DNA of 64,000 nt from Ditylenchus dipsaci (GCA_004194705.1 SADC01001335.1:372001-436000), one strand, 5' to 3'. Shown: positions 31,742 through 43,519, counted from the first letter of the stretch. A program made the numbers and translations. The notes: generated by a model not told the origin, from the letters alone.

Positions 31742-33520
31742 ACTTTTGAGGAAAAAATTGCCCAACAATATTAAACTAACATTTAGACATTTCAAAGGTC
31801 TAAAGCTCCAAAGTTCAAAAATTACACAGTTAATGTGGGTGTATGAAAGCCTAGAAATTTTTAAGCTAAAAGGCAAAACTCGAAAAAAGAACTAAAAGGC
31901 ATGATGACAATCAATTGTTTTGTAAAACCATAAATTAATATTATTAGTTACTTGATTATTATGATTAAGTTCAATCAAATGCCGCTATTTTCTTTCTCTA
32001 TTGGTTAGTATTTCGCAATCGCGCATGTGCATATCATGTGTTTGCTAATTTTGACAGCCAGTAGATTTTAATGGTTAAATTTACATTCTTTTTACATAAA
32101 ATCTTTTTTATATTACACGATTTCATTCCTTAAATTCAAAAAAATGATCTTTCATCAAAACATACTGTATATATTCTAACAAAGCCGTTCCTCAAAGACG
32201 AAATCTGGCCAAACATTTAAAGAAGCCAAGGACCTGGGGAATAGCACCAAGCAAACTATAGAATCAAATAAAAATGGAATCTAGAAGTCTTACAAAGATT
32301 GTCTACAGAAACATCGAGTATTTAGAAGTACAAGCAACGTGCAATCCGGCAACCGATATCAAGCTGGAAGCTATCACAGGTAACTTGGCCGCAAAGAAAT
32401 TTAATGTAGACAAAATTCGCCACCTTGACAAGCGATCTTTACTACTAAATTTTATTTAGTTGGTTAGCTGGGCCCGCCTAAAAGGGTTGCCGCTTAGCAA
32501 ACTTCGACTGCACCTTAGGTATCTTGATCTTCGAAAAAAATATCGATTAAAATTGGCTGACTAATCAAACATATAGCCGCTTACTCGAACAAAACAACAG
32601 ACTGTCAAAACAGATAGATACTACTCTGTCAGAGAAACTTTGGCAAAAACATCTTTTTTCACCACTTTCTTTTGTAACAAATGCAAATGAGAGTGTTAAA
32701 AAAACAATATTAGCAAAAACTAGGAGTAATCAATATGCAAACTAAAAAGTGACTCAATTACTGTGTAAGCCAGCAAATCGAGCTGTTCTTGGTGTTAATG
32801 CACAGATTAAATCACTAATATATATGCTCAATGTGAAATAAACTTGTAGGCCATAGGCAACAACACACTGCAAATGTGTGTGTGTCTTCTTTGTTTTGAT
32901 TTTCCTTTCTTTTCCTGCTAGATGGAGTGGGAATAAGCAGTTTCGGTTGATGATTTGCTTGTAGCTTTTGTATGTGGCACTCTCCAGCTGCATATTTGCC
33001 GCCTTTAAGTGTTCTCTGTTTTTGATAAAATCGATTGAATGTTGGCTAACAGAGCATACACACCATATATACATACATACATGTTCGGCTGTCAAGTCTC
33101 TTTTTGCCTTGCTCCAGTTCTGCAGATGATACTAATAAGGGTTAAAGATGTCAAAAAGTGGCAAAAGACCGTCGTTTGTTTACTTGCTGAGGGGACTTTT
33201 GAGAAAGTCAACTTTTTTGCTTCGGAGTACAGTCGAGCCTTGATATAACGACTCTCTACTTAACGACACCCTCCATTTAAGATTCTAAGATTTTGTCCCT
33301 ATTTCGGCGCAGCGTCCTTATTTTGTCCTTATTTTTAATACTAGAATGAAGCAGTAAATATTTCATAATTTTCGCCTGCGGCTCAGTTTTTATTGTAGTT
33401 TTTTTAGTTTGTGCGGACATTCTCTCCAATCTTTTTTTGCTTGAATTGCTTTCTTTCGTTTTAGTCGCTGACAAAGCGCTAGAGCCGGTATAAGGTCTCA
33501 AAAATCTCTGCAAGAGAAAA
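31742..33520. other. mostly unique stretch with a possible gene fragment
   Basis: 32180-32387 has codon-like sequence on the plus strand: an ATG at 32274 opens MESRSLTKIVYRNIEYLEVQ and reaches a good donor (ATCACAG/GTAACT at 32380). However, two other frames are also open just upstream (one with AKHLKKPRTWGIAPSK), and no partner exon was found. At 33228 a single pogo-like end (CAGTCGAGCCTTGATATAAC) lacks its partner. Nothing else is seen. Confidence 0.3.
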
Positions 33521-33527
33521 ACTACTA

Positions 33528-33712
33528 CAGTCGAACTCCGATATAAGGCCACCCCGATATAAGGCCACCCCCGCTATAAGGCCACCTCGAGACCAATTTT
33601 TTGGCCAGCAAAGAAAGAAATTAGTCAAAGTTCACCCCCGATATAAAGCCACCCCGATATAAGGCCCCCTTCGGCCGGTCCCCAGGGGTGGCCTTATATC
33701 GGAGTTCGACTG
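33528..33712. mobile_element. 185-bp pogo-like MITE
   Basis: Ends CAGTCGAACTCCGATATAAG and its inverse, between duplicated TA (33526-33527, 33713-33714). Inside, CGATATAAGGCCACCCC is repeated several times and the centre reads GGCCGGTCCCCAGGGGTGG. Confidence 0.85.
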
Positions 33713-34076
33713 TATCACACTCACTGCCATAGTTGCACGGGCGCCGGCGCACCCTACCCCTCGCGCCGGTTCGGCGCCGCACAAATTTTAGCCTGGAATA
33801 CTTCTGGAGAAATTCTTAAGGTCGTTGCCGGCCCCGGCACCCATTTTGTAAAAATTATTAACTTTCTTATCGCTTTAAGCATATAAAAATTACTTAGAAG
33901 TAGTTTAAACATGATATTCAAATAAGTGAAAATGCGCCCCCGCCCCAAGTAAATAAGTGCCAAACTTTCTTCAAAATTTTTTGAATACATAGACAAGTAG
34001 ATTCGCGTAGAGTTCCTGTCGACAAACATTTCGTAGAATCTGCTGAAATTAAAAAGCAAAGACTACAAAAAATTAG

Positions 34077-34204
34077 ATTGGAAAGCAAGTGGCACCGGAG
34101 ATCGCAGACAGGATGAGCTCTTCAACAAAGTGGTGGAAATCAATAGAATACTGCGACAGAACCCTTATGAAGTCTTTGGTGAGGATTCAGTCAAAACTAA
34201 GTGA
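34077..34204 (+). other. possible terminal exon, unknown product
   Basis: After AAATTAG the frame reads WKASGTGDRRQDELFNKVVE then INRILRQNPYEVFGEDSVKT and stops. The composition is protein-like and charged, and the other frames are closed. No upstream exon or poly(A) signal was identified; it could be part of a decayed transposon. Confidence 0.3.
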
Positions 34205-34374
34205 AACAATATGATTAAATCATTTTATTTTGATTTTGTTAATCTTATAATTTGTTGTGAAAAAAGTATTTCAAAGCTATTTTAGTGAATTTTAGAAAAT
34301 GTCCTTAGTTAATGTCAAAATCTTATATTTTGTTGAGAATGTCCTTATTTTCGGAAAAAAATCTGGGGGCCTGA

Positions 34375-35099
34375 TTTAAAGGAACCATGACCTTTGGGGG
34401 CAAATTGACAATTTTTTCGTTTTTTTGGGTTCTTTTCTTGTTTTTTCACCTCTTTTTTCAAATTTTTGTCATTTAATTAATGCTCTGGAACATTATATTA
34501 TAATCTAGACATGATTGTTTGGTATTTTCATAAAATTTAAAAGTAAAGAAAGCCCCTAATTTCATCAGAAAACTTTATGTTAAGGTTTAAATTTAGATTT
34601 TTACTGTACCTTTTTATTTTATGCTTTAGCTTATAGCCTTGGATCTTAGTTTTTTTACAAGCTATCGAGCTCTACCGAGTCATTTCCGAAACATCAAAAC
34701 TCGCGTCTGAAAAGATTAGAAAATTTAGGGATTTTGAATGAATTAGCTGTAATTTTTCCCCAAATTATAAGTTTTTCGTAGCTTCGTAGCTTGTAAGAAA
34801 GCTGAGATCCAGGGCTACAAGCTAGTGCAAAATAAGTTTACAAAAAATCTAAGTTAAAATCTTAATATAAAGTTTTCTTATGAAATTTAGACTTTTGATA
34901 TTGCACTTGAGTTACAGCCTTTCTTTACTTTGAAATTTCATGAAAATATTAACCAATAATATCTATATTAATATATATTGTCCCAGAGCATTAATAAAAA
35001 AAAAAATTTAAAAAAACTTATGAAAGAACAACAAAAAACTTGAAAAGTAAAAAAAAACAAGATGGCCAATTTGCACTCCAAAGGTCATGGTCCCTTTAA
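34375..35099. mobile_element. 725-bp foldback element, TTTAAAGGAACCATGACC ends
   Basis: Left arm TTTAAAGGAACCATGACCTT, right arm AAGGTCATGGTCCCTTTAA. The arms continue through GAAAACTTTATNTTAAG and pair to the centre. No ORF. Confidence 0.8.
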
Positions 35100-35392
35100 G
35101 TTAAAAAATTTGCGAGAATTTGATTTTTTCAGTCAGAAAATAACTTGGATTGCTCAGAATCTGACCCCAAAATGGCCACCGAAAACTGGTTTTTTGAAAT
35201 GGGGTGGTTGGCTTTACTAAAGGAGGGATAATTTTTTTGTGAAAAAGCGATTCCTTGTATCAGAATTGCACTTTGATGGGCTAAATTGATCAAAATACCA
35301 CCATCAAACATCCAAACCATTTCAAACTACCCTAAGTTATTTTTCGACTGAAAAAATCAATTTCCCGCAAAATTTTTGACTTAAATTACACG
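35096..35392. mobile_element. ~295-bp foldback element
   Basis: Arms AAGTTAAAAAATTTGCGAG and GAATTTGATTTTTTCAGTC, inverted at 35344-35392. It directly abuts the element ending at 35099. Confidence 0.65.
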
Positions 35393-35633
35393 AATGACCA
35401 AATTTACTGGGAGAAATTAGTAATTCACTGGTAGAAAGATATATTTTGCTTGAAATTCAAATCTACTCCTAAAAAGAAATAATGTACTGGTGAAAAAAAG
35501 ATAGTATTTCACTGGATGATAACAGTTTGAGTCAAATAAAATAACGATTTTGATGCAAACACCTATTAGAATGTATTTTAATAGCTGTATCAAGAGATTT
35601 ATTCCATCCTTATGTTTCTTGTATATTTTCGAT

Positions 35634-37168
35634 CTACAACTTTTTATACAAATTATTTTCTGGAGAATCATTATATATCTGTTGATAACCACGCTTTTTA
35701 TAAAAATTTAATAACCAAGAATTAGGTGCGTAAAGTTGTACTCGTCTTCCAGGGAATGTTTGTTCAAAACATGAAAGTAATTCTCCACAACATCCTTGGC
35801 GTTTATAATTATCATACAGTCTACTCTCGATATAGTGCACTCTCGATATAGTGTAACTCTCGATACAGTGTATGTTTTTTACGACTTGGTTGGTTAATTT
35901 AAAACATAAGGAACCATACCTTCGATATAGTGCACTCTCGATACAGTGTAACTCTCGATATAGTGTATATTTTTTGCGGTCCCGACAAAGAAAACAGCTC
36001 TCGATAAAGTGTATATTTTCTAATTTTATTGAAATTGCTGTCTCTAAAATGTAAATTTATCCGTTTTTTGGAAATTGAGCAATAAGTACTGAAAAAGAGT
36101 GAGGTTTGATTACTTTGAACTAGAAGAAATCAGTAATGGAAGTTGCCAAAATAAAAGCGCCAAATTCATTAATAAGAGGGTACGATGAGCTACAATTGAA
36201 TTCTTGGATCTTTTTTGCCGAGGTTGAAAGAACCGAAAAGAAATGTAGTGAAGGGCAGTGAAGGTGAAACAATTAAGAGACGTTTGAAAGCTTATAGAGC
36301 GTTTGATTTTGCCAGTCATTATATAAACAGAATTCTGATGATCATGCGGTGCTTAGTTTTGCCGATGCATCAGAAGAATATTTTTACGAAGAGAGGCGAA
36401 AAACAGAAAAACAGAACAGCTTGTTTACGTTGTTCGAGTTAGAGTCAGAGTTCGAGTTAGAGTTCGGGTTTTTGGTTACGTGAACACCTCTGATCCGAAC
36501 TCGAACTCTAACTCGAGGGTGTTGACGTATCTGGAGTTCGAGGTCGAATTTGAAGGTGATGATGCATATAACTCGGATTCCCTTGTAGTAAACAACCTGA
36601 AAACTAACTTTTAGTGGCTTTTGACCGCTCAGGGGCGAAATTCTGAGCCATCTGAGCTATATACATAAGCACGTTCAAGCGCGACCTCGAACTCTAACTC
36701 GATGTACGTGAACACCTTCGAGTTAGAGTTCGGATTTTTAAGTACATGAACACCTCTTACCCGAACTCGAACTCTAACACTAACTCGAACAACGTGAAAA
36801 AGCCATAAATGTACATCAAAATGACCAGTTACTTCTCGTCTAACCGTTAATTCATTTCTCACATGGTACCATTATTATTTTTGTCGAATAAAATATCTTT
36901 TTGATTTGGGGTTCAGGTCATTAAGGCGAAAACTCTCGATATAGTGTACAACATTGACTCTTTTGTTGGGAAACCTTCGATATAGTGTAACTCTCGATAC
37001 AGTGTATATTTTTTCAGTCCCGCGCACTACACTGTATCGAGAGTGGACTGTATACATATATCCATGATACAAATAAATGGTCTCCATTGTCTTCATAGTC
37101 TAGGTTGCCCACCAATTCATTGATTTTGCTTCTGTATTCAAATTTGTCGTTTACGTACGTAATAGGAC
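35634..37168 (-). pseudogene. GNAT-type acetyltransferase gene split by a transposon
   Basis: The 5' piece (37168 down to 37053, opening after ACATTTAG) reads ITYVNDKFEYRSKINELVGN and ends HLFVSWIYV. The 3' piece (35814 down to the TAG at 35634-35636) reads DNYKRQGCCGELLSCFEQ, LYAPNSWLLNFYKKRGYQQI and a short end. This is the GNAT fold order: strand WIYV, an acetyl-CoA loop like Q/R..G.G..LL (here with Cys where the second Gly is usual), then the A-P-N...FY.K.GY signature. The 1234-bp element 35817-37050 lies exactly between; removing it and one TA rejoins the codons GTA TAT GAT in frame. Upstream exons are not identified. In this allele the product would be truncated. Confidence 0.7.
35817..37050. 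mobile_element. 1234-bp pogo-like element inserted in the GNAT gene
   Basis: Ends CAGTCTACTCTCGATATAGT and CACTGTATCGAGAGTGGACTG (inverse), flanked by TA at 35815-35816 and 37051-37052. Terminal regions repeat CTCTCGATATAGTGTA several times and contain GCGGTCCCGAC. No transposase recognised. Two inverted AACTCGAACTCTAACTCGA segments (about 36430-36530 and 36680-36800) mark a second element nested inside; a relative of it is at 54215-54450. Confidence 0.85.
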
Positions 37169-37396
37169 CTAAATGTCTTTTGTTTCGAAAATAAATATTT
37201 GTATATATATTGATTTCATTTAGGGAACATTTATTTAGGGAATTCAGGGAACATTTATAAATTATGTCAAACTGACAGGGGGTGGGGGTCCCATGCCGAT
37301 CTGACAAGGGGGACGGGGGTTCAGTGACCTTTTTCTGACAGGAATTTCCGCAAATTAGTTGAAGAAATTTTATAGAATTCGGACTACAGTCAAACC

Positions 37397-38035
37397 TAGG
37401 GTTGGGTAATTCTCCGGAGAAATACTTTCCGGGTAATTACCCGGGTAATTACCCAAGTAATTACCGAGAAATAAGGCCGGAAAAGTATTTTTCCGGGTAA
37501 TTACCCAAGTAATTACCGAGAAATAAGGCCGGAAAAGTATTTTTCCGGGTAATTACCCGGTAATTACCCGGTAATTACCCGGGTAATTACCATTCAACCA
37601 GTGTTTCCAAAAAACAGAACACAGAATTAACCACAGAATTTTTAAAAGTGCTCGTAATTGTGTTTTTTGTATGGTATTTTTTCTAATTTTTTGTGCGTTT
37701 TGTTCAGCGTTAAAAGTTGCGGTAGGGGACCATACGCGTTTCGCAAATTTTCCACAAAAACAGCAAGAAAATTTGACTTTTGTCCCGAAAAAGTCAAAAA
37801 CAGAATTCTGTTTTCTGTTTTTGACTTTTTCGGGACAAAAGTCAAATTTTCTTACTGTTTTAGTGGAAAATTTGCGAAACGCGTATGGTCCCCTACCGCA
37901 ACTTTTAACGCTGAACAAAACGCACAAAAAATTAGCAAAAATACCATACAAAAATCACAATTACGAGCACTTTTAAAAATTCTGTGGTTAATTCTGTGTT
38001 CTGTTTTTTGGAAACACTGCATTCAACCAACCCTA
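37397..38035. mobile_element. 639-bp hAT-like foldback with 8-bp target duplication
   Basis: Ends TAGGGTTGG and CCAACCCTA, with GTCAAACC exactly duplicated on both sides (37389-37396, 38036-38043). 37605-38025 is a near-perfect palindrome (TTCCAAAAAACAGAACACAG and its inverse). The predicted overlapping ORFs here are only palindrome arms. Confidence 0.9.
37425..37592. repeat. tandem GGGTAATTACCC array
   Basis: Self-complementary GGGTAATTACCC words plus two direct copies of about 52 bases starting AAGTAATTACCGAGAAATAA and containing GGCCGGAAAAGTATTTTTCC. It lies inside the left part of the element at 37397. Confidence 0.75.
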
Positions 38036-39174
38036 GTCAAACCTCTCTACTATGGCACCCCAAAAGTTCGTTCCCGCCTTGGGTCCGACACTTTTTTAAC
38101 ACGATTTTTGAAGGCTTTTGCCATTTCTGTTCTGACAGTCTGGTCCCAAATATCGTAAGGATTCCGATTTTGCCGATCGTTTTTTCAGAATTATAAAGAA
38201 AATTCTTCTAAAAAAGCAAAAACTCAGTTTAAAAACAGAAATTTTGAATTTTCCTGTTTTTAAACTGAGTTTTTGCTTTTTTAGAAGAATTTTTTTTATA
38301 ATTCTGAAAAACGATCGGCAAAATCGGAATCCTTGCGATATTTGGGACCAGACTGTCAGAAGAGCATTTATAAAAAACTTCAAAAATCGTGTTAAAAATA
38401 GTGTCGGACCCAAGGCGGGAACGAACTTTTGGGGGTGCCATAGTAGAGAGGTTTGACTGTATACCGTACAGGGTGGGACAAAAAAAACGCGACACTTTTG
38501 AAATTCTTTGTTTTCATTCCATTTATGACTTTTTAAGAATTTTTCTTTAGATTTTGGCTTACTGGATCCGTATTTCTTCAATTAACTCCCATGGTTCAAT
38601 AAGTCCCCACCTCTAATTGCTCCCAACCCCTCTAATATTGCCTCATATTCAATTCCTTGTGGTTAACACTTTTATACATCAAATTTCAAACAAACTGATC
38701 AACAATAAAAAACATATTGTCTTTATTGAGATCTTTCAACTTTGGTTATGTTTTTCTACTTTCAGTACGCTAGTGAAATAACCGATTGTTTCCGGCTGGT
38801 ATAAAAGGAAAATTGTTCCCGGTTCATATGAAAAGACCACTTTTACCCTTCTCACATCATAGAGACAACAATTCGCCTGACGCTTCACCTCAATTCAAAA
38901 AATAGAAAAATCCATCGGGAATTAATGCTTTGAAAATCCACCGGGAATTTGTTGACCACCCTTTATATAATGTCGAAAACTCGATTTTCACTTGGCTCTC
39001 CTATGGTTTGAGTCTTGCTTATCCAAAAGCCGTCCACGAACCAGCACCTAGGCCACAGGGAACCAAGCGAAAATCGAGCTTTTGACATGATATACCAAAC
39101 AAATTGTATGAAAAACTGAATAGAACTGTGATAACAGATGTTCACAAACTGCTTGTCAGAAAATTAATGGCAGT

Positions 39175-39555
39175 TTATGGCATTGTGGGCAAAAATTTTG
39201 GGGCCCCTGTAATTAGACTCTCTTTACGATATGAAAAAAATGTTTTTCAAAAACTTCTTTTTGGCATCTCGAGACTACTTTTCATTATAAGGACGTACCT
39301 AGTTCTCCATTGCATGCGACATCTTGTTGTACTTTAAAATACACTTTTTAAACAAATTCATACGAAAAGGATCAACCTGTTGACGATGCAGCTAAATCTG
39401 CTACCTCATTGTAAATTTTACGAGCTTCTAAAGTTTGGAAAAACTATTAGATACCAACAAAAAGAACTTTTACTTTTATTTGATGAAGAAAAGCCAGCAT
39501 TAATCACACAAAACAAAGCCAAGAAGAATAGTGTAAAAGTACAAAACGCTGCCAT
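39175..39555 (-). CDS. small secreted peptide gene, four exons (65 aa)
   Basis: Exons 39474-39555, 39377-39427, 39299-39331 and 39175-39206 join in phase, with introns of 46, 45 and 92 nt. The ATG opens a clear signal peptide (MAAFCTFTLFFLALFCVINA); the mature part starts about GFSSSNKKARKIYNEVADLA, continues SSTVQQDVACNGELG and ends PKFLPTMP. One cysteine remains after the signal peptide. Acceptors are CTTTAG, TTTAAAG and ATTACAG. No homologue recognised; small secreted peptides of this kind can be neuropeptides, secreted effectors or structural proteins, and I cannot choose. No AATAAA was found downstream. Confidence 0.5.
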
Positions 39556-39642
39556 TTGATACTTATCAATAAAATTCTGAACTTTAAAAAACTTAATTAA
39601 CATGCTTGTCGGCATACAGGGCTACCAGACAATTTCTAAAAA

Positions 39643-39896
39643 TACCGTATTGCCTCTAATAAACGCGCCGGCGCGTTTATTTTTTGGATCCCCCAAAATC
39701 GAAAAAATTTGAGGTCGATCTCGATACTTTTGCGCTAAAATCCGAAATCCAAAAGAAGAATCGGTAGAGCTCACGGGAGTTAAGAAAATACAAAAAAGAA
39801 CAGATCGAAAAAAAAAATTCTGCTCAGAGATACAAACCATCAAAGTCAGGGGGCGCGTTTATTAGAGGGGGCGCGTTAATTAGAGGAAATACGGTA
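39643..39896. mobile_element. ACCGTATTT-family MITE (254 bp)
   Basis: Ends TACCGTATTGCCTCTAATAA and TTAATTAGAGGAAATACGGTA. GGGGCGCGTTTATTAGAGG is repeated just inside the right end. Confidence 0.75.
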
Positions 39897-40693
39897 TTAG
39901 AAAATGTCGCGCGACTTTTTTATAGTCAGGATGACTCCGATAAGGCAGGTACGGGAAATAAGCGAGCGGTATAGAATAAATTTTTTGACGTAATCTGACG
40001 AAGAAACGAAATATTTAAAAAAATAATAATTGCGAGAGTTTTCGCCCCTAAATTAATAACGGAATAGTTCCATGCTGTAAAGAATCTAAAAGACTCGATA
40101 ACTCAGGGGTATAAGCTAAAGCTGGTTATGAGCAAAGCTTTTTTGCAGCTAAAAAACCTTATTTTTCATCTAATTGTGGTTGCAGTTGAAAGACTGTTTT
40201 TGCAAGAAATTTACTTTTATTCACGGCTAAAGTACACAATCCCGCCTGGCCAAAAAATGGTCAAAATAGTGTCCTAAGGGCATTTTAGCTACTTTAAACG
40301 TGAAAAAGCAACGAAACATTATTGGGAAGACACTTTATAGCAATTTTTTTAATCTTTTTTACATTTTTAACATACCTTGGGGATCAAGGTAACTTAACCT
40401 AAAAGGGTACGTGGTTATCTCTAGCGAATCTCCAGCGTGGTCGATTTGATTATAAAACTGCTGTGAAATTTCCAAAATGTCTATCGAATTTTGAATTTTG
40501 CTCAAGACAATTATTTTTTTTCAATATTTAAATGTGTTGAGCGGGAATTTTTCTTGAGCGGGATTCAAAATTTGACAGAAATTTTGGAATTTTAAGAGCA
40601 ATTTTATAAGCAAATTGACCACGCTTAACACGAATCCAATGTCAGAATTAAAGGTTTCCCAGGCAGAAAAAATATTAGAAACTTTGTTTTTCA

Positions 40694-41302
40694 GCTTATA
40701 TATTGAGGGGGGGGGTGGACTTCTACGGCTACTTTTTGAAATTGATTGCTAGTTCACTTCACATACATTTTTCCACATACCGTATTTTCTCTAATAATGA
40801 CCCCCTCTCTAATAATGACCCCCCCCTTATTTTAGACTAGGATTTCAGAGTTAAGGTCATTTTTGATTGACAATTTCGGAATTTTTGAGGGGTTGAAAAA
40901 TAATGACCCCGGGGTCATTATTAAAGAAAATACGGTATTTTATTATTCTTATCTCAGATGTTTTCACACCATTTTGTAGCTGAGTTATTTCTCTATCGAT
41001 TGAGTAGTCAAACACCATAATTGAAAATAATTTTCGAGAAAATTACACGAAACATAAGGTGAAACTTCACTAAAAACACCTAGCTAAAAAACCACGGTTT
41101 TTAGTGTGAGTTTGCTGTGATTTTGTCAAAAATGATTTTCAATCAGGGTGTTTGACTACTCAATCGATAGAGAAATAACTCAGCAACAAAATGGTGTGAA
41201 AACATTTGAGATAGGAAAACAAAATATGTGAAAAAAATGTATGTGAAGTGAAGTAGCAATCGATTTCAAAAAGTAGCCGTAGAAGTCCCCCCCCTTAATT
41301 CT
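40694..41302. mobile_element. foldback element with G-run ends (GGACTTCTACGGCTAC)
   Basis: Left arm: G-run, then GGACTTCTACGGCTACTTTT; right arm inverse at 41262-41295. Arms pair through TTTGTAGCTGAGTTATTTCT and CTATCGATTGAGTAGTCAAA. It is interrupted by the MITE at 40778-40937. A second copy begins at 42632. Confidence 0.85.
40778..40937. mobile_element. ACCGTATTT-family MITE nested in a foldback element
   Basis: Ends TACCGTATTTTCTCTAATAA and its inverse; CTCTAATAATGACCCC is repeated. The other foldback arm reads CACATATTTTGTTTTCC, while this arm reads CACATA-[element]-TATTTTATTATTC, so insertion duplicated TA. Confidence 0.85.
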
Positions 41303-42520
41303 GTATATTTTATCATGATGTCATAATAACAGATTGAGCTATGTATTATCTCTACACAAAGTTATGGCTAGTAAAATATCAGAGAAGAACATTTTGAAAA
41401 TCCCTTTCCCAACAAACTAGTGGTGTTTTATCTTAACTTTACAAAGCAACAAAGGTTATTCTTGGTACTATTTAGAAGCTAACTGCTGACGAACATTATA
41501 GTATATCATCAGCCAGAATCATGGCGTACCAATTGAGAGCTTGTGGGTATCAGCTGAATTTTCACAACGCACAATTTGTTACCTTCCGGACACTTTTTCA
41601 CCTAGTTCGTCAATGATTGAAGTGAAAGGGATCCGCACCATTGTGTTCAGCATGAAATTCTGCGCTAGAACAACCCGCCTTTCTCGTGTTAATAAAAAAT
41701 AATTATGGAAAAAAAGTAAACAAAATTTAATTAAACAAGCTATCAAACAAAAAAGATCAGCACCACATATTTAAAAATGGATTTTTTTTGAGCTAATCAA
41801 ACATCTAAAAAAATCGCCGCCCCCTGTACTTTTACTTTGGCTTCCCTTTTATATAACTTTTCTTCAATTTTCAAGTTCTCATGGGGATTGTCGGAGGGTG
41901 TCGAACTATCAGAGACTGTAGCTATTAGTGTAAATACGGTAATTGCCATTGCTTCTCCTTCTGCTTAGGCCAAAATTTATTTTTTTGAACTCCACTAAAT
42001 GGCGTACCACATAAGACCAAACTTTTATTTCAAGGCATCGAAATGTACTTTTTAAAAAGATTTGTAATTTTTCCAAGACCCGAAATCTTTTTTATTTCTG
42101 AAGTTTTACGCCGAAATCTTTTTTGTCGGGGCTTAAAAATCAATACGCACTGGATAAAATGCCATTTTTTGACGAAAAATGCTTTTTTGGACCAAATATA
42201 TTTTTCGCAGCCCTGGTTTATTCGTACATCCGAATTTATTTACAAATATGAAAGAATTTATAAATATTTTTATAGCATGGACTAACTATTTTTCAAACCT
42301 AGTGAAGCAAATATAAAATATGCAGTATGGCAGAATTTCGTTGGTTGAAAGTGCATTATATCGGGACATGTGGAAGCTCTTCGTGATTTATAAATTATTT
42401 CTCAAGCATAATATCACTCATTTACCGACCATAACATCACTGATTGACTGAAATTTAAGAGATCTCTCCGAATTTATTGCCTTGTACAACAGCGTAGGAA
42501 GGCAGCCTTAGCTTCGAACC

Positions 42521-42589
42521 TTAACTCATCCATACATGAAGCGCTATATTTTCTGCATCTATAACTTGTATCGTAAGTTCACCTCTCCT
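42521..42589 (-). other. possible 3' terminal exon
   Basis: After TTTTGAG the frame reads RRGELTIQVIDAENIALHVW and MS, then stops; AATAAA follows on the minus strand at 42473-42478. Upstream DNA is a transposon, so the rest of the gene is not visible. Confidence 0.25.
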
Positions 42590-43291
42590 CTCAAAATTAA
42601 TTGCATTTTTTAAATTTTCTTTTTATTTTAAAGGGGGGGGGGAATTCTACGGCTACTTTTCAATATTGACTGCTACTTCATTTCACATACAATTTTCACA
42701 CATATGTTGTTTTCCTATCTCAGGTGTTTTCACACTGTTTTGTAGCTGAGATTTTTCTCTTTCGCTTGAGTAGTCAAACACCCTGATTGAAAATAATTTT
42801 TGAAAAAGTCAGAACAAACTGACACTAAAAACAGTGGTTTTCTACCTAGGTATTTTTAGTAGAGTTTCACCTTATATTTGGTGATATTCCCCGAAAATTT
42901 TTTTATCAGGGTGTTTGACCACTTAATCGAAAGAAAAAGATCTCAGATACAACACGGTGTAAAAACATCTGAGATGAGAAAACAAAATATGTGAAAGAAA
43001 TCCTACACATAAAGAGAGAATAATTGATTAATTAACAGCACAATGTTAAGAAATTTGAATTCGAATAGAATTCATATACAGTCGACGCTCTCCATTGCGT
43101 CCGGGCTGGGGCCGGCCCGACCCGGACGCAATGGAGAGCTGGATGCAATGAAGAGCGGACGCAATGAAGAGAGTCATAGTATTGAACTATTCACAGCCGG
43201 ACGCTATGGAGAGCGGACTTCCTCTCCCACCTTCTAATCATCTCTCACCCCCTCATTTTTCGACTAGGATTAGGGTAACAGTTTAAAGTTA

Positions 43292-43462
43292 CAGTCAAAC
43301 CTCGATATAGTGACACCCCTTGGGACCGGCCTTCAGGTGTCACTATACTGGAGTGTCAATTTAGTCATTTTATTTAAGTCAAAATTAGATTGACTGATCT
43401 TAGGGTGTCACTATATTGGAGGTGTCACTGTATTGGAGTGTCACTATATCGAGGTTTGACTG
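43292..43462. mobile_element. 171-bp pogo-like MITE (nested)
   Basis: CAGTCAAACCTCGATATAGT and its inverse between TA duplications (43290-43291, 43463-43464). Centre GGGACCGGCCTTCAGGTGTC. Inserted in the larger pogo-like element. Confidence 0.85.
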
Positions 43463-43519
43463 TAAGGCCATTTTTGATTCACAATTTCAAAACTTATCAT
43501 GGGTTGAAAAATAATCCCC

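Larger units (their letters stand above)
37387..38459. mobile_element. pogo-like foldback element, itself interrupted
   Basis: The left end CAGTCAAACC is cut off by the nested element 37397-38035 and resumes as CTCTCTACTATGGCACCCC. The right arm is GGGGGTGCCATAGTAGAG followed by GTTTGACTG. TA flanks at 37385-37386 and 38460-38461. The arms share GTTCCCGCCTTGGGTC. A right-end relative lies at 62640-62702. Confidence 0.85.

Noticed and set aside
32754..33552. Minus ORFs of 91-113 codons, including a Lys-rich one
   Set aside because: They cross a pogo-like end and an intact MITE; no splice chain or family match.
37553..38196. Long overlapping ORFs on both strands, the longest 166 codons
   Set aside because: They are the arms of a near-perfect palindrome inside a transposon; the same peptides appear on both strands.
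41521..41700. Short plus ORF (MAYQLRACGYQLNFHN...) and an opposing minus-strand exon-like frame (RRVVLAQNFMLNTMVR...)
   Set aside because: Both strands look codon-like, no phase-matched partner exon was found on either, and the candidate intron would be 29 nt.
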